DNA from: Actinomycetes bacterium
GTDB lineage: Bacteria > Actinomycetota > Acidimicrobiia > Acidimicrobiales > Ilumatobacteraceae
Length of the DNA: 33,772 bases
Assembly (NCBI GenBank): GCA_025356335.1
Contig: JANXUF010000122.1
Coordinates: 1-33,772 of the forward strand
Direction of reading: 5' to 3'
Numbering within the stretch: position 1 is the stretch's first letter; each line of letters begins with the position of its first letter. This document shows, piece after piece, positions 21,482 through 29,984 of the stretch. The notes under the pieces are model-generated. The model saw nothing but the letters and a program-made list of their open reading frames with translations. It did no database searches and was not told the DNA's origin. Both the position numbers and the translations under genes were made by a program.

Positions 21482-24261
21482 GACACACCGTCGTCGATCG
21501 TCGACCGCAGCTCGACCCGGCCGAGCTCGGCGTCCGGTGTGCTGGACGACGTGCCAAGGTAGGCCGCCGCGACCCTGGCATCGTTGCGGATCTCGGTCGG
21601 CGTGCCCGACGCGATGATCCGACCGAAGTCGAGGACGTGGATGACGTCGCACAGCCCGAGGACGAGGCCCATGTCGTGATCGACCAACAAGATCGTGACA
21701 CCCTGATTGCGGATCCCGCGGAGCTGAGAAGCGAGCCACAGGCTCTCCAGCGTGTCAAGCCCCGCAGCCGGCTCGTCGAGCAGCAGCAGTGTGGGCCGCG
21801 CTGCGAGAGCGCGAGCGATGGATACCAGTTGACGCTGGCCCTGTGACAGCTCCGACACCGGACGTTCGGCGAGGGTGACCAGACCAAGCGTCTCGAGAAA
21901 CGAATCGACGTCGATCGCGTTGGCGCGCCGGGCCATGTACTGGCCGACTGCGACGTTCTCGGCAACGGACAGATCCTCGTACAGATCGAGGCCTTGGAAC
22001 GTGCGGCCGAGTCCGAGCTGGGCGCGACGGTGCGGCGCCAGCCCATCGAGGTTCTGCCCGAGGAGCGAGACCTGACCGGTCGACCTCGTGAAGCCGCACA
22101 GTGCGTCCATCGTCGTCGTCTTGCCTGCGCCGTTGGGGCCGATGAGACCGACGATCGCGCCCTCTGGCACGTCGAAGGTGACCTCGTCGACGGCGACGAC
22201 ACCGCCGTAACGCACGGAGAGGTCGCGCATCGACAGGACGGTCCTGCCGTTGGGAACGAATGGCGTCGAGTAGGTCGACGACGGCTCGTCGGCGGTGCGC
22301 AGGGTGGGCAGCGTTGCCATTCCGAGCCGCTTGAAGCGACGGGCGGCGAGCTGGGCGTGCGCCGGGCCGACGATGCCTTCGGGGTTCTTGATCACCGTGA
22401 CGATCAGGAACACGGCGATCACGATCGCGTACCACTGGCCGAGATGCACGTGTCTGTCGACACCGACGAACACGATGCCGCTCGCGCTGATGACACCGGC
22501 CCACAGGGCGCCACTGACCGACGTGATGCCGGCCAAGTACGCCGTGAGGAACACGCCGAGCGCGGGAAGGGCGCTGAAGGATTCGAAGCTGACGTTGGTC
22601 TGCTTGTACGACAGCAGGCAGCCGCCGATCCCGGCGATGAACGCGCCGATCCCGAACCCGATCAGCTTGACCTTGACGACACTGATGCCGGCGGCTGCAG
22701 CCGAGCGCTCGTTCGCGCGCACGGCGAGCATCGCCGAACCCAGCCGACTCGTGCGTAGCTTGGCAACCGCCAGCGCAGTGACCACCAGAACCACCAGACA
22801 CAGCAGACCGAATTCGATTCGCGGATAACCCTTCCCCAGCCCGACTCGCAGGTCGAATCCGAACAGGTACGGTCCGGTCACCGGACTGCCGCCACTGCCA
22901 CCGTTGAAGTCGTTGTTGCGGAACCACAACGCCTCCAGCGCGACGGCGAGGGTCAGGGTGACGACACCGACGAGCAGGCCACGGATTCGCAGCGCAGGCA
23001 GGCCGACGACGATGCCGATGAGTGCTGCCCCGAGCGACGCGAGGATTGGCGCGATGGGGAATGGTATGCCCCAATCGGCGGTGAACCGTGACAACAGAAA
23101 GCCTGCCGCTCCCGCGAAGGTGAGCTGGGCCAGCGAGATCTGGCCGCACAAGCCCGTCACGACGACGAAGGACAGCGAGATGACAGCCATGATGATCGAG
23201 GTGATCACGGCGGACCGGTAGCTGCCGCTGAGCGCGAGCAGGGCAACAATTGCGATGGCTGATCCGACCAGCGTCGGCGCCATCAAACGATATGGGCGTG
23301 GCGCCCGCCCGAGCCCCTGTTCGATGATCGAGCCGCGGGTCGGGAGCGGTCGCCCGCGAACGACGAGGACCACGAAGACCAGCACGAGCGGGACAAGCTC
23401 AGCTGAACCGGCCGAGGGGAACCACGAGAACCTGGTTTGCATGAACACCGCAAGGGACTGCAGGACACCGATCGAGAAGCCCCCGACGACGGCCGGCACG
23501 ATCAGCGAGAACCGGCCGAACACTGCCGCGGCAAGCGCAGGCACGATGAACAACGTGTACGTGCCCGGCACCAACGGAACGAGCGGCGCAATGAGGATGC
23601 CGGCGGTGCCGGCGACCATCGCGCTGATCGCCCAGTTGGCGAGAGCGACGCGCTCAGGCGAGATCCCGCTGACCAAGGCGCCGAGCTCGGTCTCCGCCGA
23701 CGCCCGGGTCGCCATCCCGAACCGCGTGAACCGGTAAACGGCGGCGAGCGCGACGGCTATGGCAGCCACCGTGACGGCGAGCCACATCCGATCGGTCGGC
23801 ACGGTCACCGAGCCGAACAGGGTCGTCTTCCCCCGAGGGAAGATCGGCGCGACGAGGATCTGCGTGGCGCCGGCGCGTTGGCCGACGAGAGCAGTCAGCA
23901 GCGACGCGACGCCCAGCGAAGCAACCGCCTTGGCGACCGGCGTCGCGCGGCGCAGCGGCCGGAACACGACGAGCCACAACAGCACGCCGAGCACGCCTTC
24001 GAGAAGGATTGCGATGATCAGCGCGGGAATGAACGGAACGGGTCCGCCCAGCTCGATCAGTCGAGGGAACGGCGGCACCGGGTTGAGCAACCGGCCCTTG
24101 CGCAAGAACGCGAACGTGTACGCCGCATGCAACGCCATCGCGCCTGTCGCGAAGTTTACGACACCCGAGCTGCGGTAGCAGACGACGAGCGCGAGCGCGA
24201 GCGCCGCGAAGACCGCTGCGTTGCCGACGCCCAACAACATGAAGTTGAGATATTCCGTCAT
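21478..24261 (-). CDS. Fused LivH-LivM-LivG ABC transporter protein (two permeases and an ATPase in one chain)
   Basis: A 927-residue polypeptide that joins three normally separate subunits. Residues 1-305 are a LivH-type permease (about eight hydrophobic helices; EAA-like loop SAETELGALVSGISPERVA near 188-206). Residues 325-635 are a LivM-type permease (GQISLAQLTFAGAAGF at 373-388; EAA-like loop RANERSAAAAGISVVKVKLIGF region, 515-536). Residues 673-905 are a LivG-type ATPase (Walker A GPNGAGKTT 708-716, signature LSQGQ 805-809, Walker B LLLLDEP 825-831, His862). The linker between LivM and LivG is about 35 residues. It starts at ATG 24261 with AAGGAA upstream and overlaps LivF by 4 bp. The full transporter needs LivF and the lipoprotein encoded upstream. 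Confidence 0.93.
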   Translation of the reverse strand: MTEYLNFMLLGVGNAAVFAALALALVVCYRSSGVVNFATGAMALHAAYTFAFLRKGRLLNPVPPFPRLIELGGPVPFIPALIIAILLEGVLGVLLWLVVFRPLRRATPVAKAVASLGVASLLTALVGQRAGATQILVAPIFPRGKTTLFGSVTVPTDRMWLAVTVAAIAVALAAVYRFTRFGMATRASAETELGALVSGISPERVALANWAISAMVAGTAGILIAPLVPLVPGTYTLFIVPALAAAVFGRFSLIVPAVVGGFSIGVLQSLAVFMQTRFSWFPSAGSAELVPLVLVFVVLVVRGRPLPTRGSIIEQGLGRAPRPYRLMAPTLVGSAIAIVALLALSGSYRSAVITSIIMAVISLSFVVVTGLCGQISLAQLTFAGAAGFLLSRFTADWGIPFPIAPILASLGAALIGIVVGLPALRIRGLLVGVVTLTLAVALEALWFRNNDFNGGSGGSPVTGPYLFGFDLRVGLGKGYPRIEFGLLCLVVLVVTALAVAKLRTSRLGSAMLAVRANERSAAAAGISVVKVKLIGFGIGAFIAGIGGCLLSYKQTNVSFESFSALPALGVFLTAYLAGITSVSGALWAGVISASGIVFVGVDRHVHLGQWYAIVIAVFLIVTVIKNPEGIVGPAHAQLAARRFKRLGMATLPTLRTADEPSSTYSTPFVPNGRTVLSMRDLSVRYGGVVAVDEVTFDVPEGAIVGLIGPNGAGKTTTMDALCGFTRSTGQVSLLGQNLDGLAPHRRAQLGLGRTFQGLDLYEDLSVAENVAVGQYMARRANAIDVDSFLETLGLVTLAERPVSELSQGQRQLVSIARALAARPTLLLLDEPAAGLDTLESLWLASQLRGIRNQGVTILLVDHDMGLVLGLCDVIHVLDFGRIIASGTPTEIRNDARVAAAYLGTSSSTPDAELGRVELRSTIDDGVS

Positions 24262-24288
24262 GTCATCGTTCCTTGTCTACGAACGAGA

Positions 24289-24320
24289 CGGTGGCGGGAG
24301 CCGACGAGCTCCCGCCACCG
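24289..24320. other. Strong hairpin between the binding-protein and permease genes
   Basis: A perfect 13-bp inverted repeat (24289-24301 with 24308-24320) around a 6-nt loop, all G+C-rich, in the 73-bp gap. It lies 14 nt after the lipoprotein stop codon in the direction of transcription. No T-run follows, so it is more likely an mRNA-stabilising or attenuating stem that keeps the binding protein in excess over the membrane parts than a full terminator; this is inferred. Confidence 0.7.
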
Positions 24321-24334
24321 CCGGGTGTTGACGA

Positions 24335-25768
24335 TCAACCCACGGCGTACAGGGCCGAGGCGTCGACCGGGGTGAGCCCCGAGATCGCACCCTTGGCGTC
24401 GACCGTTCCGATCTGGAACGATGACGAACAGACGTTCGGAAGGATCGATACGGCCTTGCCGTCACAGGTGAACGTCAGCCCACCCGATCCCCAGATCGGC
24501 ACGGCCTTGGCAGTCTTGGTCTGCGTGATCGCGGTTGCTGCAGTGACGTCGCCTGTGTAGCCGGCAAACAAGTTGGACAGGTCCATGACAGTGGCGACGC
24601 CGCTCGCCACTCCGGCGCTGACGTTCGGATCGGCATTGATGCTGCCATCACCGTACTTGGCGACGATTGCCGAATAGGTCGCATCGTCCGGGCCCTTACC
24701 GTTGACCGTCGCAAGGATCGAGCCGGCGAGCACATCTCCGAGCGACGAGACGACCGTCGGGTCGATGCACGGCGCGATGATGTACTTCGGGATCTTCAAC
24801 GCAAGGGTCTGATAGGCCTGGAAGAACGAGGTGCAGAAGGTGACATCGCCGGTCACGCCGATCGCATCTGCGCCGCCGCTCACAGCTGCCTGTATCTGAG
24901 ACGTGAGGTCGGGCGTACCAGGAGGTACCGGCACCACGGAGTAGTCGACTCCGGCGTTCTTGAACACGATCCCGCCCAGTTGTTGCGCCGCACCCGTGGC
25001 CGACGGAACGTCGATGACGATCATCGCGAACTTCTTGACACCTTTGTCCTTCGCGTACTTGGCGTAGGCGCCGAGAGTGCCCGGATAGCCGCCCGTGAGG
25101 ACGAACACGTTCGGGGTAGTCAACTCTTCCGTCGACGATCCGCTCACGGCGATGATCGGGATGCCGGCTCCCGTGATGATCGGCACCTCCTGAGGTCCGA
25201 ACCCGGTGAACGGCCAGATGACTGCAGCAACATGCTGCTCTACCATTTGGTTGGCACAGTCCGAGGCGCCCGTCGGCGACGCCTTGTTGCCGCAGATGAA
25301 GAGATCGATGGGGTGGCCGGCAAGGCCGTTGCGGTACCCGTTCACGTAGCTGACGGCCATCTTGGCGCCCTGTTCGGTCAGTGCCGATTGCGATCCGATC
25401 GCGTCACCACCGCTCTCGGTGATCAGACCGATTTTGACGGGCGTGCCCGACGCAGCGGTCGGTTTGCCGAGCGGGTCGGCGGCAGATGCGCTGGTGCCGG
25501 AGGATGTGCCTGGCGTCGATCCCGAGGTTGCGGTCGAACTGGAGGTGTTGGCGGTGGAGCTGGAGGTCGCGACAGTCGTGTCGGTTCCAGCGCTCGTCGT
25601 CGCTGTCGTTTGTGCGGTCGTCGTGGCGACGGTGGTCGGTGCGGCCGCCGCCGTCGCCGGCCCCGCAGTTGTCGCTGTCGACTTGCTGTCACTGCTGCAA
25701 GCGCTGAGCAGCGCAGCGACAACGGCCACCCCTGCTACCAGCCGGCGGCTTCGCGTGGAACTGTGCAC
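24335..25768 (-). CDS. ABC transporter substrate-binding lipoprotein (LivK-like)
   Basis: A 477-residue periplasmic-binding-protein type I protein. It has an N-terminal lipoprotein signal (RSRR, a hydrophobic stretch 10-22, lipobox LSAC with Cys24). A Thr/Ser/Ala-rich linker of about 80 residues (25-108) follows, then the ligand-binding domain from VKIGLITESGGDAIG (111 on), with IICG-like and VIWPFTGFGPQEVP segments. The linker is much longer than usual and probably lets the domain span the cell envelope. The start is GTG 25768, with an AAAGGGGGAA sequence upstream. It is the first gene of the uptake operon (lipoprotein, LivHMG, LivF, CoA-transferase), controlled by operator 8. The ligand is unknown; proteins of this class in catabolic islands bind aromatic or aliphatic acids as well as amino acids. 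Confidence 0.92.
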   Translation of the reverse strand: MHSSTRSRRLVAGVAVVAALLSACSSDSKSTATTAGPATAAAAPTTVATTTAQTTATTSAGTDTTVATSSSTANTSSSTATSGSTPGTSSGTSASAADPLGKPTAASGTPVKIGLITESGGDAIGSQSALTEQGAKMAVSYVNGYRNGLAGHPIDLFICGNKASPTGASDCANQMVEQHVAAVIWPFTGFGPQEVPIITGAGIPIIAVSGSSTEELTTPNVFVLTGGYPGTLGAYAKYAKDKGVKKFAMIVIDVPSATGAAQQLGGIVFKNAGVDYSVVPVPPGTPDLTSQIQAAVSGGADAIGVTGDVTFCTSFFQAYQTLALKIPKYIIAPCIDPTVVSSLGDVLAGSILATVNGKGPDDATYSAIVAKYGDGSINADPNVSAGVASGVATVMDLSNLFAGYTGDVTAATAITQTKTAKAVPIWGSGGLTFTCDGKAVSILPNVCSSSFQIGTVDAKGAISGLTPVDASALYAVG

Positions 25769-25828
25769 GTACTTCCCCCTTTGTCGACAACCGGCGGCAC
25801 CAGCGGCACCAGCTCACGTTGAATCGTA

Positions 25829-25844
25829 AAACATTAACCTATTA
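25829..25844. promoter_or_regulatory. Operator copy 8 (TAATAG-GTTA-ATGTTT on the - strand)
   Basis: Island operator upstream of the uptake operon. TAATGT on the minus strand (25836-25831) would serve as -10, giving a leader of about 55 nt with a strong ribosome binding site. Confidence 0.67.
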
Positions 25845-26074
25845 AAAGGAGGTCGTCAACTCCGCACTGACCATGCACGAGGGCCGCCTTCATCATGCTG
25901 ATAGGGGTGCTGACAAAGGAACATCGTGCTGATCCGCGCGTCGGGCCGCCCCGTCCCCGACGTGTCATCGGCCCGTCGAGTCACCACAGTTGAGCGTGTC
26001 ATCCGATCAGCCGGGCTGATGACAGCGTCGAGGCGCGAGCCGTGATCCTTTGAGCATTACGCTGCGGCGCAACT
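25845..26074. other. Intergenic region upstream of the HAD gene
   Basis: Between operator 8 and the HAD gene are 230 bp without a gene that I can support. A 39-codon frame starting at GTG 25926 follows an AAAGGA sequence and ends at 26045, but it has no recognisable domain. No copy of the island operator and no clear promoter for the HAD gene is seen. Confidence 0.4.
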
Positions 26075-26509
26075 ATGACAAGCCATGACGCCACCCGCCG
26101 GGTGTGGCTGTTCGACGTCGACGGCACGATCGTCGATTCGTTCGACGCCGAACACCTGCGTCCTTTGGTCGGCACGCTCTTCCGGCAGATCCGCAGGCGC
26201 GGCGACATCGTCATGGTCTGGAGCGCGGGGGGCATCGATCACGCTCGACGGATGCTCGAACGGCACGGCCTGAGCGCTGCCGTCGACGGCTGCCTGGAGA
26301 AGCAAGTCGGCGCGGACGGACGGTGGATGCTCGATCCGTCGCTGCTCGACGGACGCACCACGGTGACGTGCGTCGACGACCAGCCCGCACAACTGCCCGA
26401 CACCGTCGGACGGATCGTGGTGTTCCCGTACATCCGTCCCGACCCGCATGATCGGGCCTTCGGCCCGGTCATCGAACGACTGATCGGGTGCGCGGACGCC
26501 GGGCGATGA
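26075..26509 (+). CDS. Small HAD-superfamily hydrolase
   Basis: A 144-residue capless HAD-fold protein. Motif I DVDGT (14-18, nucleophile Asp14 and acid Asp16), motif II Ser50 in VWSAGG, Lys76 in the motif III region and motif IV CVDDQP (Asp101/Asp102) are all in order, so it is probably an active phosphatase. The substrate is unknown. It is one of only two genes in the window without the island operator; the other is the broken DUF5131 gene. It may be an unrelated passenger, or it may remove phosphate from a pathway or kinase product; the latter is speculative. ATG 26075 lacks a clear Shine-Dalgarno; GTG 26102 is an alternative. Its stop is 1 bp from the stop of the convergent SDR gene. Confidence 0.78.
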   Translation: MTSHDATRRVWLFDVDGTIVDSFDAEHLRPLVGTLFRQIRRRGDIVMVWSAGGIDHARRMLERHGLSAAVDGCLEKQVGADGRWMLDPSLLDGRTTVTCVDDQPAQLPDTVGRIVVFPYIRPDPHDRAFGPVIERLIGCADAGR

Positions 26510-26510
26510 G

Positions 26511-27272
26511 TCAGCGCGGCGCGAAACGCTGGCCGGCATCGAGCCGGATCGTCCCACCATTGAGCATCGGGTTGTCGATGATCGCCAGCGCAAGCTTGGC
26601 GTACTCCTCCGGCCGGCCCATCCGCTTCGGAAACGCCGCGTCCTTGACCAATGCGTCAGCGAACTCGTCGGGTATCCCCGCCGTGATCCCCGTGGAGAAC
26701 AGGCTGGGTGCGATCGCAACGGCGCGGATGCCGAGGCCGCCGAGATCGCGCGCCATTGTCAGCATCATCGCGGCGATGCCACCCTTCGCGGCCGAGTAGG
26801 CGACTTGACCGATCTGACCCTCGAACGCGGCGATCGACGCGGTGTTGATGATCACGCCACGCTCGCCTTCGGCGTTCGGCTCGTTGCGACTCATGTATTC
26901 CGCCTGCAGCCGATTGAGGTTGAACGTACCGATCAGGTTCAGCTCGATCGTCCACCGAAACGCATCGAGCGGATGCGCACCTTCTTTGCCGAGCGTCTTG
27001 GCGGCCTTGCCGCCACCGGCCGTGTTCACCGCGAAATGAATTGCACCGTGAGCCTCGTACGCCGCCGCTAGTGATGACTCGACGAGTGCGTCGTCGAGGA
27101 CGTTGCACTCGTGGAAGGTGCCGCCAAGCGCCGCCGCGACCTCCGGACCCTTTGTGCCAGGCAGGTCGAGGATCGCGACCTCAGCCCCGCCAGCGGCAAG
27201 CGCCTCCGCCGTCGCACGAGCCATGCCCGACGCTCCACCGACGACGACTGCGACCGAACCTGAGATCTCCAT
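26511..27272 (-). CDS. SDR family 3-hydroxyacyl-CoA dehydrogenase (HSD10-like)
   Basis: A 253-residue short-chain dehydrogenase with VVGGASGMARATAEAL (10-25) for NAD binding, NTAGG (83-87) and the triad Ser146, Tyr159, Lys163 in the segments INTASIAAFEGQIG and VAYSAAKGG. This pattern (GGASG, NTAS(V/I)AAF-GQ-GQ, C-terminal P-MGRPEEYA, NGGTIRLDAG) is typical of type II 3-hydroxyacyl-CoA dehydrogenases, which oxidise 3-hydroxyacyl-CoA, including branched ones, to the 3-keto form. It could complete the beta-oxidation sequence of the island. ATG 27272 has AAAGGG upstream. It is monocistronic, divergent from the crotonase 2 operon and shares operator 9 with it. Confidence 0.92.
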   Translation of the reverse strand: MEISGSVAVVVGGASGMARATAEALAAGGAEVAILDLPGTKGPEVAAALGGTFHECNVLDDALVESSLAAAYEAHGAIHFAVNTAGGGKAAKTLGKEGAHPLDAFRWTIELNLIGTFNLNRLQAEYMSRNEPNAEGERGVIINTASIAAFEGQIGQVAYSAAKGGIAAMMLTMARDLGGLGIRAVAIAPSLFSTGITAGIPDEFADALVKDAAFPKRMGRPEEYAKLALAIIDNPMLNGGTIRLDAGQRFAPR

Positions 27273-27329
27273 CTCGACACCCTTTCACCCGTTCTAGCGA
27301 CCGAAACGAACTCTACGTCGACAAGGAAC

Positions 27330-27345
27330 AAATATTCACCTATAT
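27330..27345. promoter_or_regulatory. Operator copy 9 (ATATAG-GTGA-ATATTT on the - strand)
   Basis: Island operator in the 110-bp gap between the divergent HSD10-like and crotonase 2 genes, here also readable as AAATAT-N6-ATATTT (27330-27347). TATATT (27341-27346) is a good -10 for the plus-strand operon, with a start near 27353 and a leader of about 30 nt. Confidence 0.68.
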
Positions 27346-27382
27346 TTGGGTTCGCTGATCCGTTGAACGTGGGGGACGAGGT

Positions 27383-28216
27383 ATGTCAAATCGAACGATC
27401 GATGCGGGCACGGATGTCGTTCTTCTCGAGGTGTCCGACGGATTCGGCATCATCACCTTGAATCGTCCGGATCGGCGCAACGCTCTTCATCGCGACATGT
27501 ACGGTCCGATCAAGCAGGTCCTCCGAGATTTCGCCGTCGCCGAAGACGTGACCTGCATCGTCATCACAGGTGCCGGCGCGGGCTTCTGCGCTGGAGGCGA
27601 CGTTCGCGCCGGCCGCTCCCGCGAAGGCAACCTGGCTCCCCCTTCCGTCGACGAAGCGGCGGCGAGCCTGCTCGACGATGCCCAGGTGGCTCAGTTGTTG
27701 CACGAGAGTCCGAAGCTCACCATCGCCGCCGTCAACGGCGCCGCAGTCGGAGCAGGCATGTCGATTGCCCTCGCGTGCGATCTGCGCGTCCTCGCTCCGT
27801 CAGCGAAGCTGATCCCCGGCTGGGCTCGACTCGCGTTCTCCGGCGACTTCGGGGGGACCTGGTTCCTCACCCGTCTCGTCGGGCCGGCCAAGGCGATCGA
27901 GCTCCTCGTGTCCAACCAGACAGTCGACGCCTCCGAGGCGCTTCGGCTCGGCTTGGCCAACCACGTCGTCGAATCCGAAGACGTCGGTGACTTCTCGTCG
28001 GCTTGGCGGGCATGGGCTCGGCCCTTTGCCGATGGTCCGCGAGCGGCGATCGCGTCGATGAAGGCGAACGTCCACCAATCGTTGGTGCAGCCGCTGGCCG
28101 AGGCGATGGTCGACGAGTCGCGGCGAATGGTCGAGGCGGCTCGAACGGCCGACCACAAAGAGGCGGTCCGGGCTTGGATGGACAAGCGCGACCCTGACTT
28201 CCGGCGCGTGACCTGA
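27383..28216 (+). CDS. Enoyl-CoA hydratase/isomerase family protein (crotonase 2)
   Basis: A 277-residue crotonase-fold protein: IITLNRPDRRNAL (23-35), oxyanion-hole segments FCAGGD (68-73) and NGAAVGAGM (118-126). The segment that usually carries the first catalytic Glu reads LIPGWARLAFSGDFGG, with no Glu; Asp155 lies where isomerase-type members have an acid. It is probably an enoyl-CoA isomerase or hydratase variant acting on the CoA ester made by ligase 3, whose ATG overlaps its stop (TGATG). ATG 27383 is preceded by GGGGGACGAGG. It is the first gene of a five-gene operon that ends with the SMP-30 gene. Confidence 0.92.
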   Translation: MSNRTIDAGTDVVLLEVSDGFGIITLNRPDRRNALHRDMYGPIKQVLRDFAVAEDVTCIVITGAGAGFCAGGDVRAGRSREGNLAPPSVDEAAASLLDDAQVAQLLHESPKLTIAAVNGAAVGAGMSIALACDLRVLAPSAKLIPGWARLAFSGDFGGTWFLTRLVGPAKAIELLVSNQTVDASEALRLGLANHVVESEDVGDFSSAWRAWARPFADGPRAAIASMKANVHQSLVQPLAEAMVDESRRMVEAARTADHKEAVRAWMDKRDPDFRRVT

Positions 28217-29730
28217 TGCCGATCGCTCCGCTCGAACGTGCCGCCGTGATCGTTCCGTCGGCGGGCATCACCGTGACGCACACCGAGCTCCTCGACCGAT
28301 CGCGCCGGGTCGCCCGTCTCCTCTTCGATCGCGGGCTGCGTCACGGTGACCACATCGCGATCCTGTTGACCAACAGCCATCACTACTTCGAGATCGCCTG
28401 GGCAGCCCAACGAAGCGGCCTCTACTACACGCCGGTCAACTCGCACCTGACCGCTGCTGAAGCGGCGTACATCGTCAGCGATTGTGAGGCCAAGGCGCTG
28501 TTCTCGTCCACGGCGCTCTCCGACACCGCGGTCGGCCTCGCAAGAGCACTTCCAGAGGGCGTGCACTGCTACAGCGTGGATGGGCCCGTGAACGGGTTCG
28601 AGCACCTCGGCGATGCCCTTATCGGGATCCCGGACGATCCCGCAGTCGCAGAGACCGAGGGCGCACCGATGTTCTACTCCTCGGGCACCACGGGCCGACC
28701 GAAGGGGATCGTGCGACCGCTCAGCGGCGAGCCGTTTCCGACAGCCAGCCCGCTGGCAGGTCTCATGGAGGCCGCCTATCGGTTCGACGCTGACAGCACC
28801 TATCTGTCACCAGCTCCGCTCTACCACGCCGCCCCACTGGCGTGGTCGATGGAGACCCAACGACTCGGGGGCACCGTCGTCCTCATGGAGCACTTCGACG
28901 CCCAGCGAGCGCTCGAGCTGATCAGCGAGCACCGGATCACCAACGCCCAGTTCGTGCCGACGATGTTCGTGCGCATGCTCAAGCTGCCCGATGAGGTACG
29001 CGGACGCGCCGACCTCACCAGCCTGCGTGCCGCGATCCACGCAGCGGCGCCGTGCCCGCCCGATGTGAAGCAGGCGATGATCGAGTGGTGGGGGCCGATC
29101 ATCGAGGAGTACTACGCGGGCAGCGAAGGCAACGGCTTCTGCGCGATCTCGTCGGCCGACTGGCTGACGCACCGAGGTTCGGTCGGGCGCGCGATGCGAG
29201 GCACGGTGCACATCGTCGGCGATGACGGCGAGGAGTGCCCCACAGGTGAGACCGGTGTCGTCTACTTCGAAGGCGGCGGTGACTTCGAGTATCACAACGA
29301 CGCCGCCCAGACCACAGAGTCCCGCGATCCCCGCGGCTGGAGCACCCTGGGCGATGTCGGCCGTCTCGACGCCGACGGGTACCTCTATCTCACCGACCGG
29401 AAGTCGCACATGATCATCGCCGGTGGTGTGAACATCTACCCGCAAGAGGTCGAGGACGTGCTCGCGATGCACCCGGCGGTTTTCGATGTTGCCGTGATCG
29501 GCGTGCCGCACCCCGAACTCGGCGAAGAGGTCAAAGGTGTCGTGCAGGTCGCTGCCGACGTGACGCCCGACAGCTTGCTCGCGAGCGAGCTCATCGCCTA
29601 TTGCCAACAACATCTGGCCAAGTACAAGTGCCCGCGATCGATCGACTTCGTCGACGATCTTCCCCGACTGCCCACCGGCAAGCTCGCCAAGCGACTCCTG
29701 CGCGACCGCTACGCCCGTGCCGAGCAGTGA
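28216..29730 (+). CDS. Acyl-CoA ligase 3 (AMP-binding, FadD-like)
   Basis: A 504-residue ANL-superfamily ligase: FYSSGTTGRPKG (153-164), YAGSEG (300-305), GD at 379-380, DRKSHMIIAGGVNIYPQEVE (394-413), and the catalytic lysine in PTGKLAKR (486-493). It resembles ligase 2 more than ligase 1. It is translationally coupled to crotonase 2 by the TGATG overlap and is followed after 34 nt by the ferredoxin gene. Grouping with a P450 system suggests the acid it activates is made or modified by the P450; this is an inference from operon order. Confidence 0.93.
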   Translation: MPIAPLERAAVIVPSAGITVTHTELLDRSRRVARLLFDRGLRHGDHIAILLTNSHHYFEIAWAAQRSGLYYTPVNSHLTAAEAAYIVSDCEAKALFSSTALSDTAVGLARALPEGVHCYSVDGPVNGFEHLGDALIGIPDDPAVAETEGAPMFYSSGTTGRPKGIVRPLSGEPFPTASPLAGLMEAAYRFDADSTYLSPAPLYHAAPLAWSMETQRLGGTVVLMEHFDAQRALELISEHRITNAQFVPTMFVRMLKLPDEVRGRADLTSLRAAIHAAAPCPPDVKQAMIEWWGPIIEEYYAGSEGNGFCAISSADWLTHRGSVGRAMRGTVHIVGDDGEECPTGETGVVYFEGGGDFEYHNDAAQTTESRDPRGWSTLGDVGRLDADGYLYLTDRKSHMIIAGGVNIYPQEVEDVLAMHPAVFDVAVIGVPHPELGEEVKGVVQVAADVTPDSLLASELIAYCQQHLAKYKCPRSIDFVDDLPRLPTGKLAKRLLRDRYARAEQ

Positions 29731-29764
29731 TTCACCCATCAGCCGTTGAACGGAACGATCCAGC

Positions 29765-29956
29765 ATGAAGATCCACATCGATACAGATCTCTGCAGCGGT
29801 CACGGCCGCTGCTACACGATCGCCCCCGAGCTCTTCGACGCCGACGATGTCGGTTACGGAGTCGTGAAGACGCCCGAGGTGCCCGACGATCTGCACGATC
29901 TCGCTCGTCGCGCTGCATCGAACTGTCCCGAGCTCGCGATCCGCATCGACGAGTGA
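29765..29956 (+). CDS. [3Fe-4S] ferredoxin of the P450-partner type
   Basis: A 63-residue ferredoxin. Cluster ligands are Cys10, Cys16 and Cys54 in C-x2-H-x2-C and NCPELAI; the second position of the usual CxxC is His13, typical of actinobacterial ferredoxins that feed electrons to cytochromes P450. It starts at ATG 29765, 34 nt after ligase 3, and ends 28 nt before the P450 start. No ferredoxin reductase is encoded in the window, so a reductase from elsewhere in the genome must supply it. It is the probable electron donor for the P450 at 29985 and possibly for the one at 32452. Confidence 0.93.
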   Translation: MKIHIDTDLCSGHGRCYTIAPELFDADDVGYGVVKTPEVPDDLHDLARRAASNCPELAIRIDE

Positions 29957-29984
29957 ATTCATCACAGCATCAGGAGTGAACGAC

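Noticed and set aside
21482..21739. Upstream extension of LivF
   Set aside because: It overlaps the LivG domain in another frame; the GTGA junction with the LivHMG stop gives a normal LivF N-terminus.
24673..24679. AATAGGT inside the binding-lipoprotein gene
   Set aside because: It matches the operator core but lies within a conserved coding region and lacks the AT-rich flanking arms; treated as chance.
25926..26045. 39-codon frame starting at GTG after AAAGGA
   Set aside because: Possible small peptide, but without a domain, promoter or any conservation evidence from one sequence; too weak to call.
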